This document shows positions 38,011 to 48,731 of a stretch of DNA of 64,000 bases, in pieces. How positions within the stretch are numbered: position 1 is the stretch's first letter; each line of letters opens with the position of its first letter. The position numbers and the translations under genes were made by a program. This DNA is from Saccharomycodes ludwigii (lineage: Eukaryota > Ascomycota > Saccharomycetes > Saccharomycodales > Saccharomycodaceae). The stretch covers positions 2,810,001 through 2,874,000 of the forward strand of contig NC_060200.1 in assembly GCF_020623625.1 (NCBI RefSeq), given 5' to 3'. Under the pieces are notes generated by a model. That model saw nothing but the letters and a program-made list of their open reading frames with translations. It ran no database searches and had not been told where the DNA came from.

Positions 38011-38853
38011 ATGAAACATACCGAGAATTACCAAAATTCTGGAAGCGATAGTGGTTCGACGACCAATAAGTTTAATAACTATAATCACAAAAAGTTTCCA
38101 CCTTCACCTCCCAAATCTTCTTCTCGGGAAAAGAATTTTAAAAAACACTATAAAGACAATGCCAACAATACAAAAAAAAAGTATACCATTAATTTCAATG
38201 AGGATAAAAAACATGAAAACGATCATGAATATCTAAGTGAAAAAATAAGATCTTTGAAAATAAAAGACAATACTGATAATATTGAGGATACTAAAAATAG
38301 AAGACAGCTTAACAATACTAATGATGAAGAGGGAATGAGTTTTGATAGTTACAACAACAACAACCATAAAAGTCCCAAGAAAAAATATAATAACAGAATT
38401 GGTCATGCTAACAATAACAACAATAAATATGAGAAAACTATTTCTCCCTTGGATAATGGTGGAAATTACAGGAAGAATAAGAATAGGAAGGACAGTAATT
38501 CTAATGTAAAACCAACTTCCTCCCCAGGCAGATCTTTGGATGCTGGCATTCTAGATGATAATATGAACAAAGGCAGAATTATAGAGGCTTTATCTAAAAA
38601 ACATAATCCATTGGCTGCTAGACTAGGATTAATAAATACCGAAACCGATCATGAAAAAAATAAAGCAGATGATACAACCAAAACATTAAAACCTACTAAA
38701 TCTTTTCCTGTATTAAGCAAAGCTGAAATTTTAAAAAAAAAAATTGATGAGCAAAAACTAATTTTGAAAAAAAATAAAGATCGCAAAATGGCGCTAGATT
38801 TGCTTAATTCGGATGAGCCTATAGAGTGGGATGAAAATGAGATTATTTTATAA
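38011..38853 (+). CDS. Unrecognised Asn/Lys-rich protein
   Basis: I take the ATG at 38011 as start because no ATG lies upstream in frame. The protein then has 280 residues, MKHTENYQNSG onward. The first two thirds are low-complexity and basic (Asn, Lys, Ser), and probably disordered. The C-terminal 90 residues are more ordered: RIIEALSKKHNPLAARLGL, then AEILKKKIDEQKLILKKNKDRK, then an acidic end with IEWDENEIIL. The pattern of a basic disordered part with a short conserved C-terminal helix suggests an RNA- or protein-binding adaptor, but I recognise no family. It lies in the segment that joins two syntenic blocks. Confidence 0.7.
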   Translation: MKHTENYQNSGSDSGSTTNKFNNYNHKKFPPSPPKSSSREKNFKKHYKDNANNTKKKYTINFNEDKKHENDHEYLSEKIRSLKIKDNTDNIEDTKNRRQLNNTNDEEGMSFDSYNNNNHKSPKKKYNNRIGHANNNNNKYEKTISPLDNGGNYRKNKNRKDSNSNVKPTSSPGRSLDAGILDDNMNKGRIIEALSKKHNPLAARLGLINTETDHEKNKADDTTKTLKPTKSFPVLSKAEILKKKIDEQKLILKKNKDRKMALDLLNSDEPIEWDENEIIL

Positions 38854-38939
38854 ACTAAATATCAACTATAATATATATATATATTTGTCTTTTTTAAATG
38901 TCAATCCTATATCCAACATCCGAAGCCATTTAAAATGGT

Positions 38940-38975
<36 letters not shown>

Positions 38976-39568
38976 CGGAAAACTGCGATTTTCTGCTTAA
39001 GAAAACATAAGAAATGGATTCACAGTATCATAATCTTTTAGCTATGTGAATATAGTATTTCTGTTAAAGGTCATGCAAAAGTAATTGTGACCCAGTCATG
39101 TAATGGCTCGACAACAGAATAATCACGTCGTTACTGGTAGAAGAAAAAAAAACCAGTTTTTTAAATCTTATTCACATTTATGCCAATAATAGAAATAAAA
39201 GCAAAAGTAAATTATCAATTTATAATCCTCACAGTTTCCACAATGTTCTCATATAATTATAAATATATTTATGGATAATATATACAAGAGCAATAATTTA
39301 AAGTTTTAATATATAATATGAGCCAGTTTGAAGTTACTGTGTGTCTGATTAGCAACAACTACAAAAAGATTTCATTCTGCACAGAATTTTTATGAAACTC
39401 ATCTTAAGCAAAAGGTGTATATAAAAAGAGCTTTATAATTTTTTAGCCAATATTTAAAGAAACATGATCAAATGGAAAAAAAAGGGATAAATACCGTGAA
39501 GAGTCACTATCTATTTACTGGATGATTTATGAACCCATTCATGCAAATATTCATTACCGGTATAACCA
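38854..39568. other. 715-bp gap between convergent genes
   Basis: A poly-A run at about 38947-38974 and a short (TA)n near 38872-38883 follow the left gene. The rest, 39000-39560, is unusually free of homopolymers for an intergenic region here. It holds the palindrome-like GAAGAAAAAAAAACCAGTTTTTT and no ORF of note. An RNA gene is possible but I see no box motifs strong enough to call one. Confidence 0.4.
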
Positions 39569-40651
39569 TCAATCCTTTGTATCCTTGTATAAAACATATC
39601 TAACTAGTTGATTTTGATTGTTATTAGTATTCTCCTTAACAATATCAGAAGTTTCATTTCTTAGTAAATCAATCTCCAAGATATTAACGTCTGTATGGTA
39701 ATTACCTCTATAGATGATTAAAGAACCGTCTTCCCTTAATTTAAATTCACCGATAAACCATACACGAGGATGTTTAATTTTGTTCTCTTCAAGATCTTCA
39801 TCTTCCTCATTAGAACTACCAGTTGGAGGGACCGCCTGATATTTGTACATTGAATCGTCATCTGTTTCCTTACCGGGTATTAATTGGAACAAATCCAAAG
39901 TATTAGCCAATGTTGGAAGTGAGGATATGTGTTCTGTTTGGATTTTATATTTAAATAAACCAAGGAATGAATGCCATTCGGTAGAGTCTCCCTTAACATA
40001 GGCATCTTCCTTATTTTTGTTCTTTGGGGCAAACTTCACAAATGTAATGGAGGGACCCTTTTCTTTAACCCAAAGTTTGGTGAATAGTTCAGTACCGGCT
40101 TCATCAACCTCCAATGGAATTTTGTAATCCTCCTTAATCATATTATGCAAACTTATTTTTAATAATGAATCCTTTTCCGCTAATCTTTTAATACTAATTA
40201 AATCTAGATTTTGCAATTCTTCATTGCTGACATTCCTTTGAAAATCCTTAAAGTGTATGTAAATTGGCCAAGATGAATCTTCTTTGCAAAATAATATTTT
40301 ATAACATATAGTGTATCCTATTAATGAAGAGAAAATTATGATTAAAAAACTTGAAAATATAACTTTACGTTGATTTTTAGATTTCTGTCTAATCACGCTT
40401 TTTTGAATAATGTTCAAGTCGATAGCTTGTGGTGATGTAGAACGAGTTGAGGGTTGCTCATAGGAGGAGGGAGTATTTGAGTTTTTGGCTGAGCTAAAAA
40501 AATGTAAGGCATCTTTGTTACTATGGTCATTTGGTGATACAGTATAAAGTCTTTTAATATACGGGTGAAATGTTTTAATATTAAATCTAATATTGGTGGT
40601 AAATCTTTTTGTTAGCAATGATGAACTAATAGATGGGATTAACTTGATCAT
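39569..40651 (-). CDS. AIM39: Mitochondrial membrane protein Aim39
   Basis: The 360-residue protein starts with a basic, Ser/Thr-rich mitochondrial presequence (MIKLIPSISSSLLTKRFTTN). It has one membrane segment at about residues 97-119 and a folded C-terminal domain ending in HPRVWFIGEFKL ... RGNYHTDVNILEIDLLR ... VRYVLYKD. The layout matches S. cerevisiae Aim39 (YOL053W, 395 residues), an uncharacterised mitochondrial protein. The nearby PSH1 is YOL054W, its direct neighbour in S. cerevisiae, which supports the name. COX7 lies between the two here. Function is unknown beyond an effect on mitochondrial inheritance. Confidence 0.8.
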   Translation of the reverse strand: MIKLIPSISSSLLTKRFTTNIRFNIKTFHPYIKRLYTVSPNDHSNKDALHFFSSAKNSNTPSSYEQPSTRSTSPQAIDLNIIQKSVIRQKSKNQRKVIFSSFLIIIFSSLIGYTICYKILFCKEDSSWPIYIHFKDFQRNVSNEELQNLDLISIKRLAEKDSLLKISLHNMIKEDYKIPLEVDEAGTELFTKLWVKEKGPSITFVKFAPKNKNKEDAYVKGDSTEWHSFLGLFKYKIQTEHISSLPTLANTLDLFQLIPGKETDDDSMYKYQAVPPTGSSNEEDEDLEENKIKHPRVWFIGEFKLREDGSLIIYRGNYHTDVNILEIDLLRNETSDIVKENTNNNQNQLVRYVLYKDTKD

Positions 40652-41370
40652 TCTTTTTTATTTGGTTGCTTGGGCAGATAGCACTTGAAATATGAACAAA
40701 AATCTAAGTGAAGAAAAATAAGAAAATATATATATATATATATATTTTTTTTTCCCTTTTTATTTCTGTATTTTTATATTGAATTTATTTTATAAAAAGT
40801 GGCAATTAAAAAATCACAAAAAAAAAAAAAAAAAAAAAAGATATATAAGAAAAAAAAAAAAAAAAAAAACTAATTATTGTCTACTTTAGATAGAAACAAC
40901 TATAAAGAAAAAGAAAAAAGAAAAAAAAAAAGTAAGCCATGCCACTTGCGTTATAAAGCAAACTTATTTCTTCCTTTGATGTTCACATCTTTTATAAAGC
41001 AAAATTGTAATAAAGGTTTTTGAATTATTCATACTAAAATGGTGCATAAGACAATTCTAAAAAGAAAGAAATAAAGAAATAAATAAAAAAGTATTTTTTT
41101 GATATTGTTTATTCTTTTTTTTGCTAGTTATTCTTCTCTATTATTAGAGACTAAACGATTTTCATTTCTACATTTATTAGTTTGTTTTTATTTGACTTTA
41201 TAAATTTATTAGAAACAAAAACCCAATTAGCAAATCCAAAATTTTTATATTAAAATATATATATATAATGTGATCACTAAATTTACTTCTCCTTAGCCTT
41301 ATTATTAATAAAATATTCTTAAAAACTACATAAATAATATATAAAGTCAACAACTAGTATCTTGAAAATC
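40652..41370. promoter_or_regulatory. AIM39 upstream / COX7 downstream region
   Basis: 719 bp with a (TA)n at about 40728-40745, poly-A at 40817-40838 and 40850-40869, and a direct repeat TTATAAAGCAAA (about 40952 and 40993). No coding potential beyond a few codons is seen. Confidence 0.4.
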
Positions 41371-41550
41371 TCATTGATCAGCTTTTTTACCAACCAACAT
41401 TCTACCGACCCAATAAAATGGAGCAACAGCAGTAAAAGTAAATAAGGCCCAGAATGGATACATGTAGAAGGCAGATCTTGGGTTTCTCCACCATAATGGT
41501 TTGGTGGAAGATTGATAAAGTTTTTGTAATTGAATAACGTGGTTAGCCAT
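41371..41550 (-). CDS. COX7: Cytochrome c oxidase subunit VII (Cox7)
   Basis: This 59-residue gene starts with ATG at 41550 and stops with TGA at 41371-41373. The protein begins MANHVIQLQKLYQSSTKPLW and continues WRNPRSAFYMYPFWALF, closely matching S. cerevisiae Cox7 (60 residues). One transmembrane helix lies at about residues 31-50. It is a nuclear-encoded subunit of complex IV in the mitochondrial inner membrane. In S. cerevisiae COX7 is YMR256C, next to PET111 and ROY1. Here PSH1 lies between COX7 and the probable PET111. A CCAAT box sits about 380 bp upstream. Confidence 0.95.
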   Translation of the reverse strand: MANHVIQLQKLYQSSTKPLWWRNPRSAFYMYPFWALFTFTAVAPFYWVGRMLVGKKADQ

Positions 41551-42231
41551 TTTATTTTTATTTTTTTGATTTATTTATTGTTTGAATATAGATATGGATA
41601 TTTTCTTTTTTTTTTTTTTTTTTTTAATTGATAATGACACGATAAAGAAATAGACTATTTTATAAAAGTTATAAGTATAAATGAGATAGGATTAGAAATA
41701 AGCACGGTAATAACTCAATTATAAAAGTTAACATTTAAAAGGAAACAGAAAAATAGAAAAATTAACTGCGATAATTCGCTGAGTATTAAAATTTTAAAAT
41801 CTATCGATATTTTTTTTTTTTTTTTTTTTTCTTTTTCTTTTTTAGTACCATAATTTGCATCATCTTATACGAATTATCTCCGTAATGCCTAAAAAAAAAA
41901 AGAAAGACGCGTACAAGCAACTCTCTGACCAATGAAATTCAAACATTTTAATCTTCAAGGCTGAGGCAAACATCCGTTTCTCCGTGCCCGGATAACTTCG
42001 GACTTACACGCTAGCGGTAAGAGACAATGAGTCCGAAACCCGAAGAAGCGATGCCGTTCTTCCTCCAAGGGAAAAAAGTAAGAAAAAAGTTAAAGTTTTT
42101 ATCAAAAGGAAGAATGATCCGTATAATCATGAAAACAAAATAATAAATAAAAAATAAAAATAAAATTAAAAAGGCAAAGTCTTTGTAGTCATCACCCAAA
42201 CAGTAGATAGTTGTTTAATCCAAGTATCTTT
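41551..42231 (-). promoter_or_regulatory. COX7 upstream region with CCAAT box and nested dyads
   Basis: CCAAT at 41929-41933 is a candidate Hap2/3/4/5 site, the usual respiratory activator of COX genes. An MCB-like ACGCGT lies at 41907-41912. A more GC-rich patch at about 41940-42065 holds nested inverted repeats: TTCGGACT at 41997-42004 with AGTCCGAA at 42030-42037, an inner CTTAC/GTAAG around CGCTAGCG, and GAAGAA/TTCTTC at about 42041-42062. A poly-T run lies near 41810-41830. Confidence 0.5.
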
Positions 42232-42603
42232 TCACTCTTCATCATCCAAAACTATGGTAGCTCTTTTTCTTTTTCTAGTGGCACCACTATTGGTTGCAAT
42301 TTGTTCTATTGCCTCCTCATTATCAAAATCAGAATCAGAATAAGAATCAGAAGCAATATTCACATTCATATTCTCCGTAGTACTACTTATATCTTCAACT
42401 TCTTCTTCTTGTTCCTCTTCCTGTTGTTCCTCTAATGATTCATTATCGCTTACTATAAATCCATCTAATTCACTATCATGTTCTTCTTCCTCATTTTGGC
42501 TGTCTGTACCGGTACCAATATCTTCTATTCCATAGTTTATTCCATGTACATGTTCATCACTTATATTCCATCTTTTATTAATATTATTGTTATTATTATC
42601 ACC

Positions 42604-42656
<53 letters not shown>

Positions 42657-43347
42657 AACCTCCACCACCAGTAGCAATATTAACATTAGTTATACTAGAA
42701 TTCACAGTATCGCTGCGTTGAGCGTTATCTTCGCTTAAAGCGCGATGTAATTGATTATCCGCCTCTCTTCTATGCCTATATATTTCCTCCTCTAATTCTT
42801 CTAGTTCACCATCACTGTAGTCACTATTATTGTTATTATTATTATTTGCAGTATTACTAATATCGGTGGCCCTTAACCTACTATTACAATGAGGACATAT
42901 TGAACCATCCTCTTCTTCAATTTCCCAGTGGCAATTGCTACATCTTAATATGCCTTCGTCATCAGCGTCTATAACAGCAACTGCACTTTTCTTGAATACC
43001 CCATTAAACAAATTATCTCTCACCAAATCACTTTTATACTGAGCTACTAATTCATCTTTTAGTTTTAATAATTTAGAATCCCGCTTACTATCAATTAGTA
43101 AATTCAGCAATTGCTGTAACGCAAGATTTAAACCAGGGAGATGTTCAACTTGTGATCTACACTGAGGACAGGTTAGAACTGTAGAAACATTATTAAACCA
43201 ACTAGTTATACATTCATAACAATAATTATGACCGCATGGTGTTATAATAATAGGGACATACATGTAGTCTCGACATATAGTGCAATGACATAATTCTACT
43301 AGTTTGTTAATAATTTTATTATTATCGTTGATTTCTGAATTAGACAT
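42232..43347 (-). CDS. PSH1: RING E3 ubiquitin ligase Psh1
   Basis: The first in-frame ATG is at 43347, giving 371 residues (S. cerevisiae Psh1 has 406). An N-terminal RING finger spans residues 22-63 (CTIC, CGHNYCYEC, CPQC). A CX2C ... CX2C zinc ribbon follows (CSNCHWEIEEEDGSICPHC). The C-terminal half is very acidic, with an Asp run near residues 230-250 and repeated Glu runs, and the protein ends in a basic KRKRATIVLDDEE. Psh1 ubiquitinates the centromeric histone Cse4 so that it does not build up away from centromeres. The RING plus zinc ribbon plus acidic tail is the Psh1 layout. AIM39 close by matches YOL053W-YOL054W. Confidence 0.88.
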
Positions 43348-43754
43348 AAACCCCTTTGGAATTGAATTGTTCAAATAATATATGCACAATTGATAACAGA
43401 TATATATATATATATATATATTTTTTCTCTTGATTCGATCTTTATAATTGCTTTGTTATAGATTGATATTAAACTTTTTATCAAAGCTTAAATGGCAAAA
43501 GTTATTTTATCAAAAAAATGCTCTACGCTCACAAACTATACAATTATAGTCATTTAACACGAAAATACTAAGAACATGTTTTATACACGTGACACTGAAT
43601 TTTTTTTCATTCACCAAAAAAAAAAAAAAAAAATTGATATTGGCAATAATCTATTAAGCTATTTACTTCATTGTTTAAGATCACTATATAAATATATACA
43701 AGTACATTCATCTTTATTTTTCTTCTGCCATACCCCTTATCAATTTATCGTAGT
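43348..43754. promoter_or_regulatory. PSH1 upstream region
   Basis: 407 bp with a (TA)n at about 43400-43420, a CACGTGAC Cbf1-type site at 43586-43593 and poly-A near 43617-43633. It lies between the PSH1 start and the 3' end of the next minus-strand gene. Confidence 0.45.
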
Positions 43755-46289
43755 TTAACCCCACTCTTCAAATATAAAATTTACAGTACGTTTCATGTCG
43801 TCCAACGCGTTAAACTTTAATTCAATATATCTATCTTTTAATACTTCGATTTCATGTCGTATAGCGGGCAAGTATTCACTCTTTTCCCTTTCACTCAACA
43901 TGTCGATTTTTTTTTGTTCAAAAAATTTTAAAAATCTTTTCAACTCGGTAAGTAAAGATGGTGTCAAATAATTATTTCTGATATTAGTATTTACATTACT
44001 GGTGTTGTTCCATTCTTTCAATGTTTCATAAAATTGTTCTATTTTCAAATATCTACAGTAGCATTTTAAACAAGCACTGTAGTATATAAACCACTGCTTG
44101 CCATTATTGAAACTATTACCTTCCTGTTCCTCAATTAATAACTTTTTCAAACTAATGTTCAAAAACCTCTCAGTACTTTCCCAATTCATATTAACATAAT
44201 TTGAGGCCGAAAATACTGCCAATGAAACACAATTTTGAAAATTCAATGCATCTTTATTTTCATTAAAATATTGGTTTAATATATCACTTGAATAATTTTC
44301 TAATTTCTGTAATTCAGAAGATTTTCTTAAATTGCCACTTTCGCCATTACGCCCATTATTAACAATACCAAATTTATCCATATTAGATTTGGCCTGAACT
44401 TTTAAATCCATAATTGTTTTTTTCAATCTTAATATTTCAAACTTGGTGGGCAGCTTCTGATATAGATCTTTGGCCCTTTCATATAATATATTAAAGGTAT
44501 CGTCTTTAGTAGTGTTTACAGCCCCATCTATCGAAGTTGAATTAAGTGATTTTCTCATTAATCTTGTTAACCTTGTGTTTAAAATGGGAATTGGAATATC
44601 ATTTAAATCTGTGGTTTTGTTAACAACACTGCTACCTAGAATATCAAAATTAATTTCTTCATCATCGTTCTTTAAGTTCTTATAAATAAATGTCCTACCC
44701 CATGAATATTTCTTGGCAAATTTCATAGAATTAATAACCAACTTTATTTCATTTCTTATAACATTTTTCATAAACGGATATTTATTACAATAGCACAACA
44801 ATAACTGCTTCAAGGCATTTTCTGTAAACAAAACCTTATTTGTTTTGTATAAATTTAGTAAATTGTCTAAATCCCCATTCTTGGCAAAATATTTGTGTAG
44901 TTCAGCCATAAACCGCCGATGCGTCGTATTTTCAATATTTTTGAATTTACTAAGTATACGTTTAGAATAGGTAGCAACCACCCATTGGATCAGTACTCTA
45001 TTGTTTTTAGAAACGTAGATCCGTAACAAGTCAACCAAAAATACTTGTCTTAATTCTGAACTTTTAAGTTGTTTAAACACATCATTAATTGCTTCAATTG
45101 TTTTACTATCATTATGATTCTTGTTAACATTAATATTTCCTTCTTGTTTTAAATTGGATAATAAAAAAGACAACTGGTAATGCATCGAAGATTTATAATT
45201 CTCTGGTAATAATGACTCGTCCAGTTCTTGTATACTTAGTGCACCTTTATTAACATAAGATAATAGAGTTCTATGCAATTTAGTCCAGAATTTTATTGTC
45301 AATGGTTTCTTCCACTGACGCAAACAGTATTTAATTAGTAAATAATCGTTTAATTTGGTCAATTTTAATACAAAGTTTTCGATTGTCATTTGAGTTACTT
45401 GGAATTGGTCTGAATTATTTAAAGCTTGCAAATAAAATTCTTTAACCATTATCTTATCACCTAAATAGATGAAGGTACATAACGCTCTCTGTAAAAATGC
45501 AGCTTTAACTCCATTAGGATTCTTGATATAAAGTGAAAAAAGTAAATCAAAATTATGATAGTTTTCCAAATTGTATTCTACAGCTAGAAATTTTTCCAAA
45601 ACCAAATAAAAATCGTCAACATTCTTTTTGTTATCACCACATAATTCTAATAATCGAGGTAAATAATTAAAATATTTTTTCAATATTAAATGTATTTCAT
45701 ATTGTTTGTTTTTCTGGTAGAATTCATACACTACCAACTTCAACTGATGCGGTGTAAATATTTTCTTCATATTTAAAATAAAAGCCAGAATTTTATCTTC
45801 ATAATTTTGTGTTAAAATGCTCGTATTATCAAGCATTGTTTTTTCCTTTTTGTCAGAACATATTCTATGTTTCCAAATATGCCTAAATTTAAAGTTATTC
45901 AAAAATATTGTAGTGTCTAATCCACCATTACTTTTTCGTTGTTGATTACAAGGTTTATTTGTATGAATTGAAATACCATGATGCGTATCTGTTGAATATG
46001 TGTGGGTTTCCCCTTGACCTATAGTATGGCTGCAACATATATTATTTCCGTATTCTTGTTGAAGTTCTTCCATGAATCTATAACTATTTTGTAGTGTATT
46101 TTCATTACAATGTACATCAGACTTATTGTTATAAGTGTTTTTTATATGCTCGGTATTATTATTATTATTATTATTAGGATTAGAAGTTGTTATAGAATAT
46201 GTGGTTGATAAAAGCAGTGAGGTTGAACTACTATATCTACAACCAAATAAAAACCCTATACTTCTAATTGGTGAATTATATGAAATCAT
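43755..46289 (-). CDS. PET111: Probable mitochondrial translational activator Pet111
   Basis: The 844-residue protein has a basic, Ser-rich presequence-like N-terminus (MISYNSPIRSIGFLFGCRYS), an Asn run near residue 40, and then an all-helical body with weak pentatricopeptide-like helix pairs. Pet111 binds COX2 mRNA and activates its translation at the mitochondrial inner membrane. S. cerevisiae Pet111 has 800 residues and lies between COX7 and ROY1 (YMR256C-257C-258C). The same genes flank this one, with only PSH1 added. The name rests mostly on synteny and size, since these activators diverge fast. Another helical-repeat mitochondrial RNA factor is the alternative. Confidence 0.65.
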   Translation of the reverse strand: MISYNSPIRSIGFLFGCRYSSSTSLLLSTTYSITTSNPNNNNNNNTEHIKNTYNNKSDVHCNENTLQNSYRFMEELQQEYGNNICCSHTIGQGETHTYSTDTHHGISIHTNKPCNQQRKSNGGLDTTIFLNNFKFRHIWKHRICSDKKEKTMLDNTSILTQNYEDKILAFILNMKKIFTPHQLKLVVYEFYQKNKQYEIHLILKKYFNYLPRLLELCGDNKKNVDDFYLVLEKFLAVEYNLENYHNFDLLFSLYIKNPNGVKAAFLQRALCTFIYLGDKIMVKEFYLQALNNSDQFQVTQMTIENFVLKLTKLNDYLLIKYCLRQWKKPLTIKFWTKLHRTLLSYVNKGALSIQELDESLLPENYKSSMHYQLSFLLSNLKQEGNINVNKNHNDSKTIEAINDVFKQLKSSELRQVFLVDLLRIYVSKNNRVLIQWVVATYSKRILSKFKNIENTTHRRFMAELHKYFAKNGDLDNLLNLYKTNKVLFTENALKQLLLCYCNKYPFMKNVIRNEIKLVINSMKFAKKYSWGRTFIYKNLKNDDEEINFDILGSSVVNKTTDLNDIPIPILNTRLTRLMRKSLNSTSIDGAVNTTKDDTFNILYERAKDLYQKLPTKFEILRLKKTIMDLKVQAKSNMDKFGIVNNGRNGESGNLRKSSELQKLENYSSDILNQYFNENKDALNFQNCVSLAVFSASNYVNMNWESTERFLNISLKKLLIEEQEGNSFNNGKQWFIYYSACLKCYCRYLKIEQFYETLKEWNNTSNVNTNIRNNYLTPSLLTELKRFLKFFEQKKIDMLSEREKSEYLPAIRHEIEVLKDRYIELKFNALDDMKRTVNFIFEEWG

Positions 46290-46402
46290 TTTTATTTTAT
46301 TTTATTTTAATTTATTTATCCCCTGGCCAGTGTTCTTTATAAGTTTATATTGGTAAACTATTTTAATATTTGTGTTTAAAAGATTGGGACAAAAAAAAAA
46401 AA

Positions 46403-46437
<35 letters not shown>

Positions 46438-46901
46438 AAACAAGTACACGCTAGTACACAAATAATATACAAATGAACAAAACTTCTTAATCACAATTGT
46501 GTAGTTTCTCTTGGAAATGGTATATTTTACCCTTTGATATTTGAATAGAGATAATTGATTTCAATTGATTATGATAACTTTTTATTCACAAAGAAAATCC
46601 CTGTTAAAAATCTTATTTTCACTATGAAAAAATCCATAATAAATTTCCCAAAAGAAAAAAAAAAAAAAAAAAAATTATATAATTTAGTAATTTATTTTTA
46701 TTCTACGTGGCTATCTAACAATCATAAAGTCCGTAATCGCCATTGGTCATTACAAGCTTTAAAAAAAAACGACTACCTACAGTCCGAAAATAACGGATAA
46801 ATCAGATAGTCGATATAATAAAATTCTGAAAAGACATACAAAAAAAAAAAAAAAAGATATACAATTAATAAAGAAAAACTGCTATTGAAAAAATCAAACC
46901 T
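46290..46901 (-). promoter_or_regulatory. PET111 upstream region
   Basis: 612 bp containing an A-rich block at about 46391-46433 and further A runs at 46656-46673 and 46840-46855. ATTGG (reverse CCAAT) lies at about 46742-46746 and 46561-46565. A short open frame at 46555-46800 is A-rich and has no recognisable product. Confidence 0.4.
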
Positions 46902-48671
46902 TCAATCGTCATACACGTTATGACACACTAAGCCATTTTCAATATAATAATAAACCCCTGATAAACAACATGTTTTCAAATTAGGCATAAAGTGCATCAA
47001 ATATTCCATATAACTATCAACAAAATGACTTAAAGCTTTACATAACGCTGGGAAAGCAGATTCATCAAAATAACACTTGGTACAATCTTCATAATGTAAT
47101 ATATTGTCATAACCGTCATGAAAATTCCAAAAAAAATGAGATGGTGGGTTGTTTAACATTTCTAAATCAATATCGTTCTTGTGCAATCTTTTGGATAAAC
47201 TACTACTAGCATATGCTAGAAAAACTGTAGGCGATATCTCTTTATAGTCAAACTTTTTGAAATTATCAAAATATAAATGATTATGGATATATTTGTCATA
47301 AATTCTTAAAACTTTATTACAATGTGACGCACATTTACAACCATTCCATAAAAAATCACACGCAATAATCTCAAAACAACTTACACTTTGAATAAAATTG
47401 GGCACAATTAAAATTCGTAAATTGCTTAAATGAGGTAATAAGTTTTCATATAACCTTCTCCTTCTAAAGTAATTCCCATCAACACTATCTTCAATTAATC
47501 CATTGTGCGGAATATTATGATCTATCGACAATTTAATTAAGTTGGCTCCAAAAAAGGGCAATTCAATGATAAATTCACTAATCAAGATATCCCACATTTC
47601 TTTGGTATTATGATTGGCCCCAAGAGTACTAGACTCTTGTTCTATCAAACCCAAATTACGTAACTTCAGTAGTAATGGTGCCATGTTGTGAAGAAAAATC
47701 TGCAAACAGTTACAAGTTTCGTTAACATCACACAGAGTAAATCCAATTTCTAAGTTTTCCAATTTATCTATTTGAGGTATTATTTTTAGTATTGGTACCG
47801 GGTCAAATGGTTCTGTTGGATGTGATCTCGACCCACTTCGATGGGTGTGGCCAAATTTCAAGGATATAAGATGCGGGAAGCATAACGTTTTGTTTGGAAT
47901 ACTAGCTTGAGTGGTATGTGCTAATTTGTTTAATATTTCCATCCCATCATCGTTTCTGATAATTAAGCTCCTAATATTTTGTGATTCTGGTATGTCTAAC
48001 GCTAATGGTTCATTAGTTATCTCTGCAATATCCAATTCCAAAGTTTCTAAATGTGGCATTCCATCAGCAGATAAGTTCAATTTCTTTAGCTCATTAAAAT
48101 CAGTCAATTTAATATAACGGAAATTTTTGAGCAGTGCACTATCGTCTAAGACTTTGGAATGATATTTTTGAAAAAGCTCTTTATTTTCAATCTTCAAAAC
48201 TTCCAATTTTTTAATTAGCAATAATGTATTGAGTAATTCTTTTAGAATAAGAACCCCATCCTCTTGATCATAAAATGGGGAATTATATATATACAACTCT
48301 TTAATAAGCGATAATTTTTCTTTAGGTGCCTCCAATAATCTTTGCATTTTATCATATAGGAACAAATCGATTTTATCTTGGTCTAAACTACTATAGATAG
48401 TTCTATAGCCAAATAGATATGTTGCATTTGTATCCAAAAACCATTTATTTGATTTGATAATTGGGTCTTTATTCACATGAATGTTGTTGTATAATTTTCT
48501 TTCACTAATTTTGCATAGATGCTTGCTACATCTTGCTAACGAACACAAATCGTTTTGATTTAAAAATTGAACAACATTGGTCCAGATTATTTCTTGATCG
48601 GTGTTTATAGTTGTTAAAGCTTCAATATTATCATTTTTACCAGTATTATTTGGAGGCAAGTTAATAATCAT
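46902..48671 (-). CDS. ROY1: F-box protein Roy1
   Basis: The first in-frame ATG is at 48671, giving 589 residues (S. cerevisiae Roy1 has about 553). An F-box lies at about residues 28-66 (EIIWTNVVQFLNQNDLCSLA ... CSKHLCKISERKLY). Leucine-rich-repeat-like sequence follows, as in several yeast F-box proteins. In S. cerevisiae, Roy1 binds Skp1 without forming a full SCF complex and represses the Rab GTPase Ypt52. The gene lies between PET111 and TRM732, as in YMR257C-258C-259C. A Cys/His-rich patch (WNGCKCASHCNK) near residue 445 and the CTKCYFDES motif further on are notable but of unknown meaning. Confidence 0.85.
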   Translation of the reverse strand: MIINLPPNNTGKNDNIEALTTINTDQEIIWTNVVQFLNQNDLCSLARCSKHLCKISERKLYNNIHVNKDPIIKSNKWFLDTNATYLFGYRTIYSSLDQDKIDLFLYDKMQRLLEAPKEKLSLIKELYIYNSPFYDQEDGVLILKELLNTLLLIKKLEVLKIENKELFQKYHSKVLDDSALLKNFRYIKLTDFNELKKLNLSADGMPHLETLELDIAEITNEPLALDIPESQNIRSLIIRNDDGMEILNKLAHTTQASIPNKTLCFPHLISLKFGHTHRSGSRSHPTEPFDPVPILKIIPQIDKLENLEIGFTLCDVNETCNCLQIFLHNMAPLLLKLRNLGLIEQESSTLGANHNTKEMWDILISEFIIELPFFGANLIKLSIDHNIPHNGLIEDSVDGNYFRRRRLYENLLPHLSNLRILIVPNFIQSVSCFEIIACDFLWNGCKCASHCNKVLRIYDKYIHNHLYFDNFKKFDYKEISPTVFLAYASSSLSKRLHKNDIDLEMLNNPPSHFFWNFHDGYDNILHYEDCTKCYFDESAFPALCKALSHFVDSYMEYLMHFMPNLKTCCLSGVYYYIENGLVCHNVYDD

Positions 48672-48697
48672 TATGATTGCCAATGATATTATTACTA

Positions 48698-48731
<34 letters not shown>

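Noticed and set aside
41880-42065. A tRNA gene in the GC-rich patch upstream of COX7
   Set aside because: No B box (GGTTCRANNCC) on either strand and no cloverleaf despite several inverted repeats.
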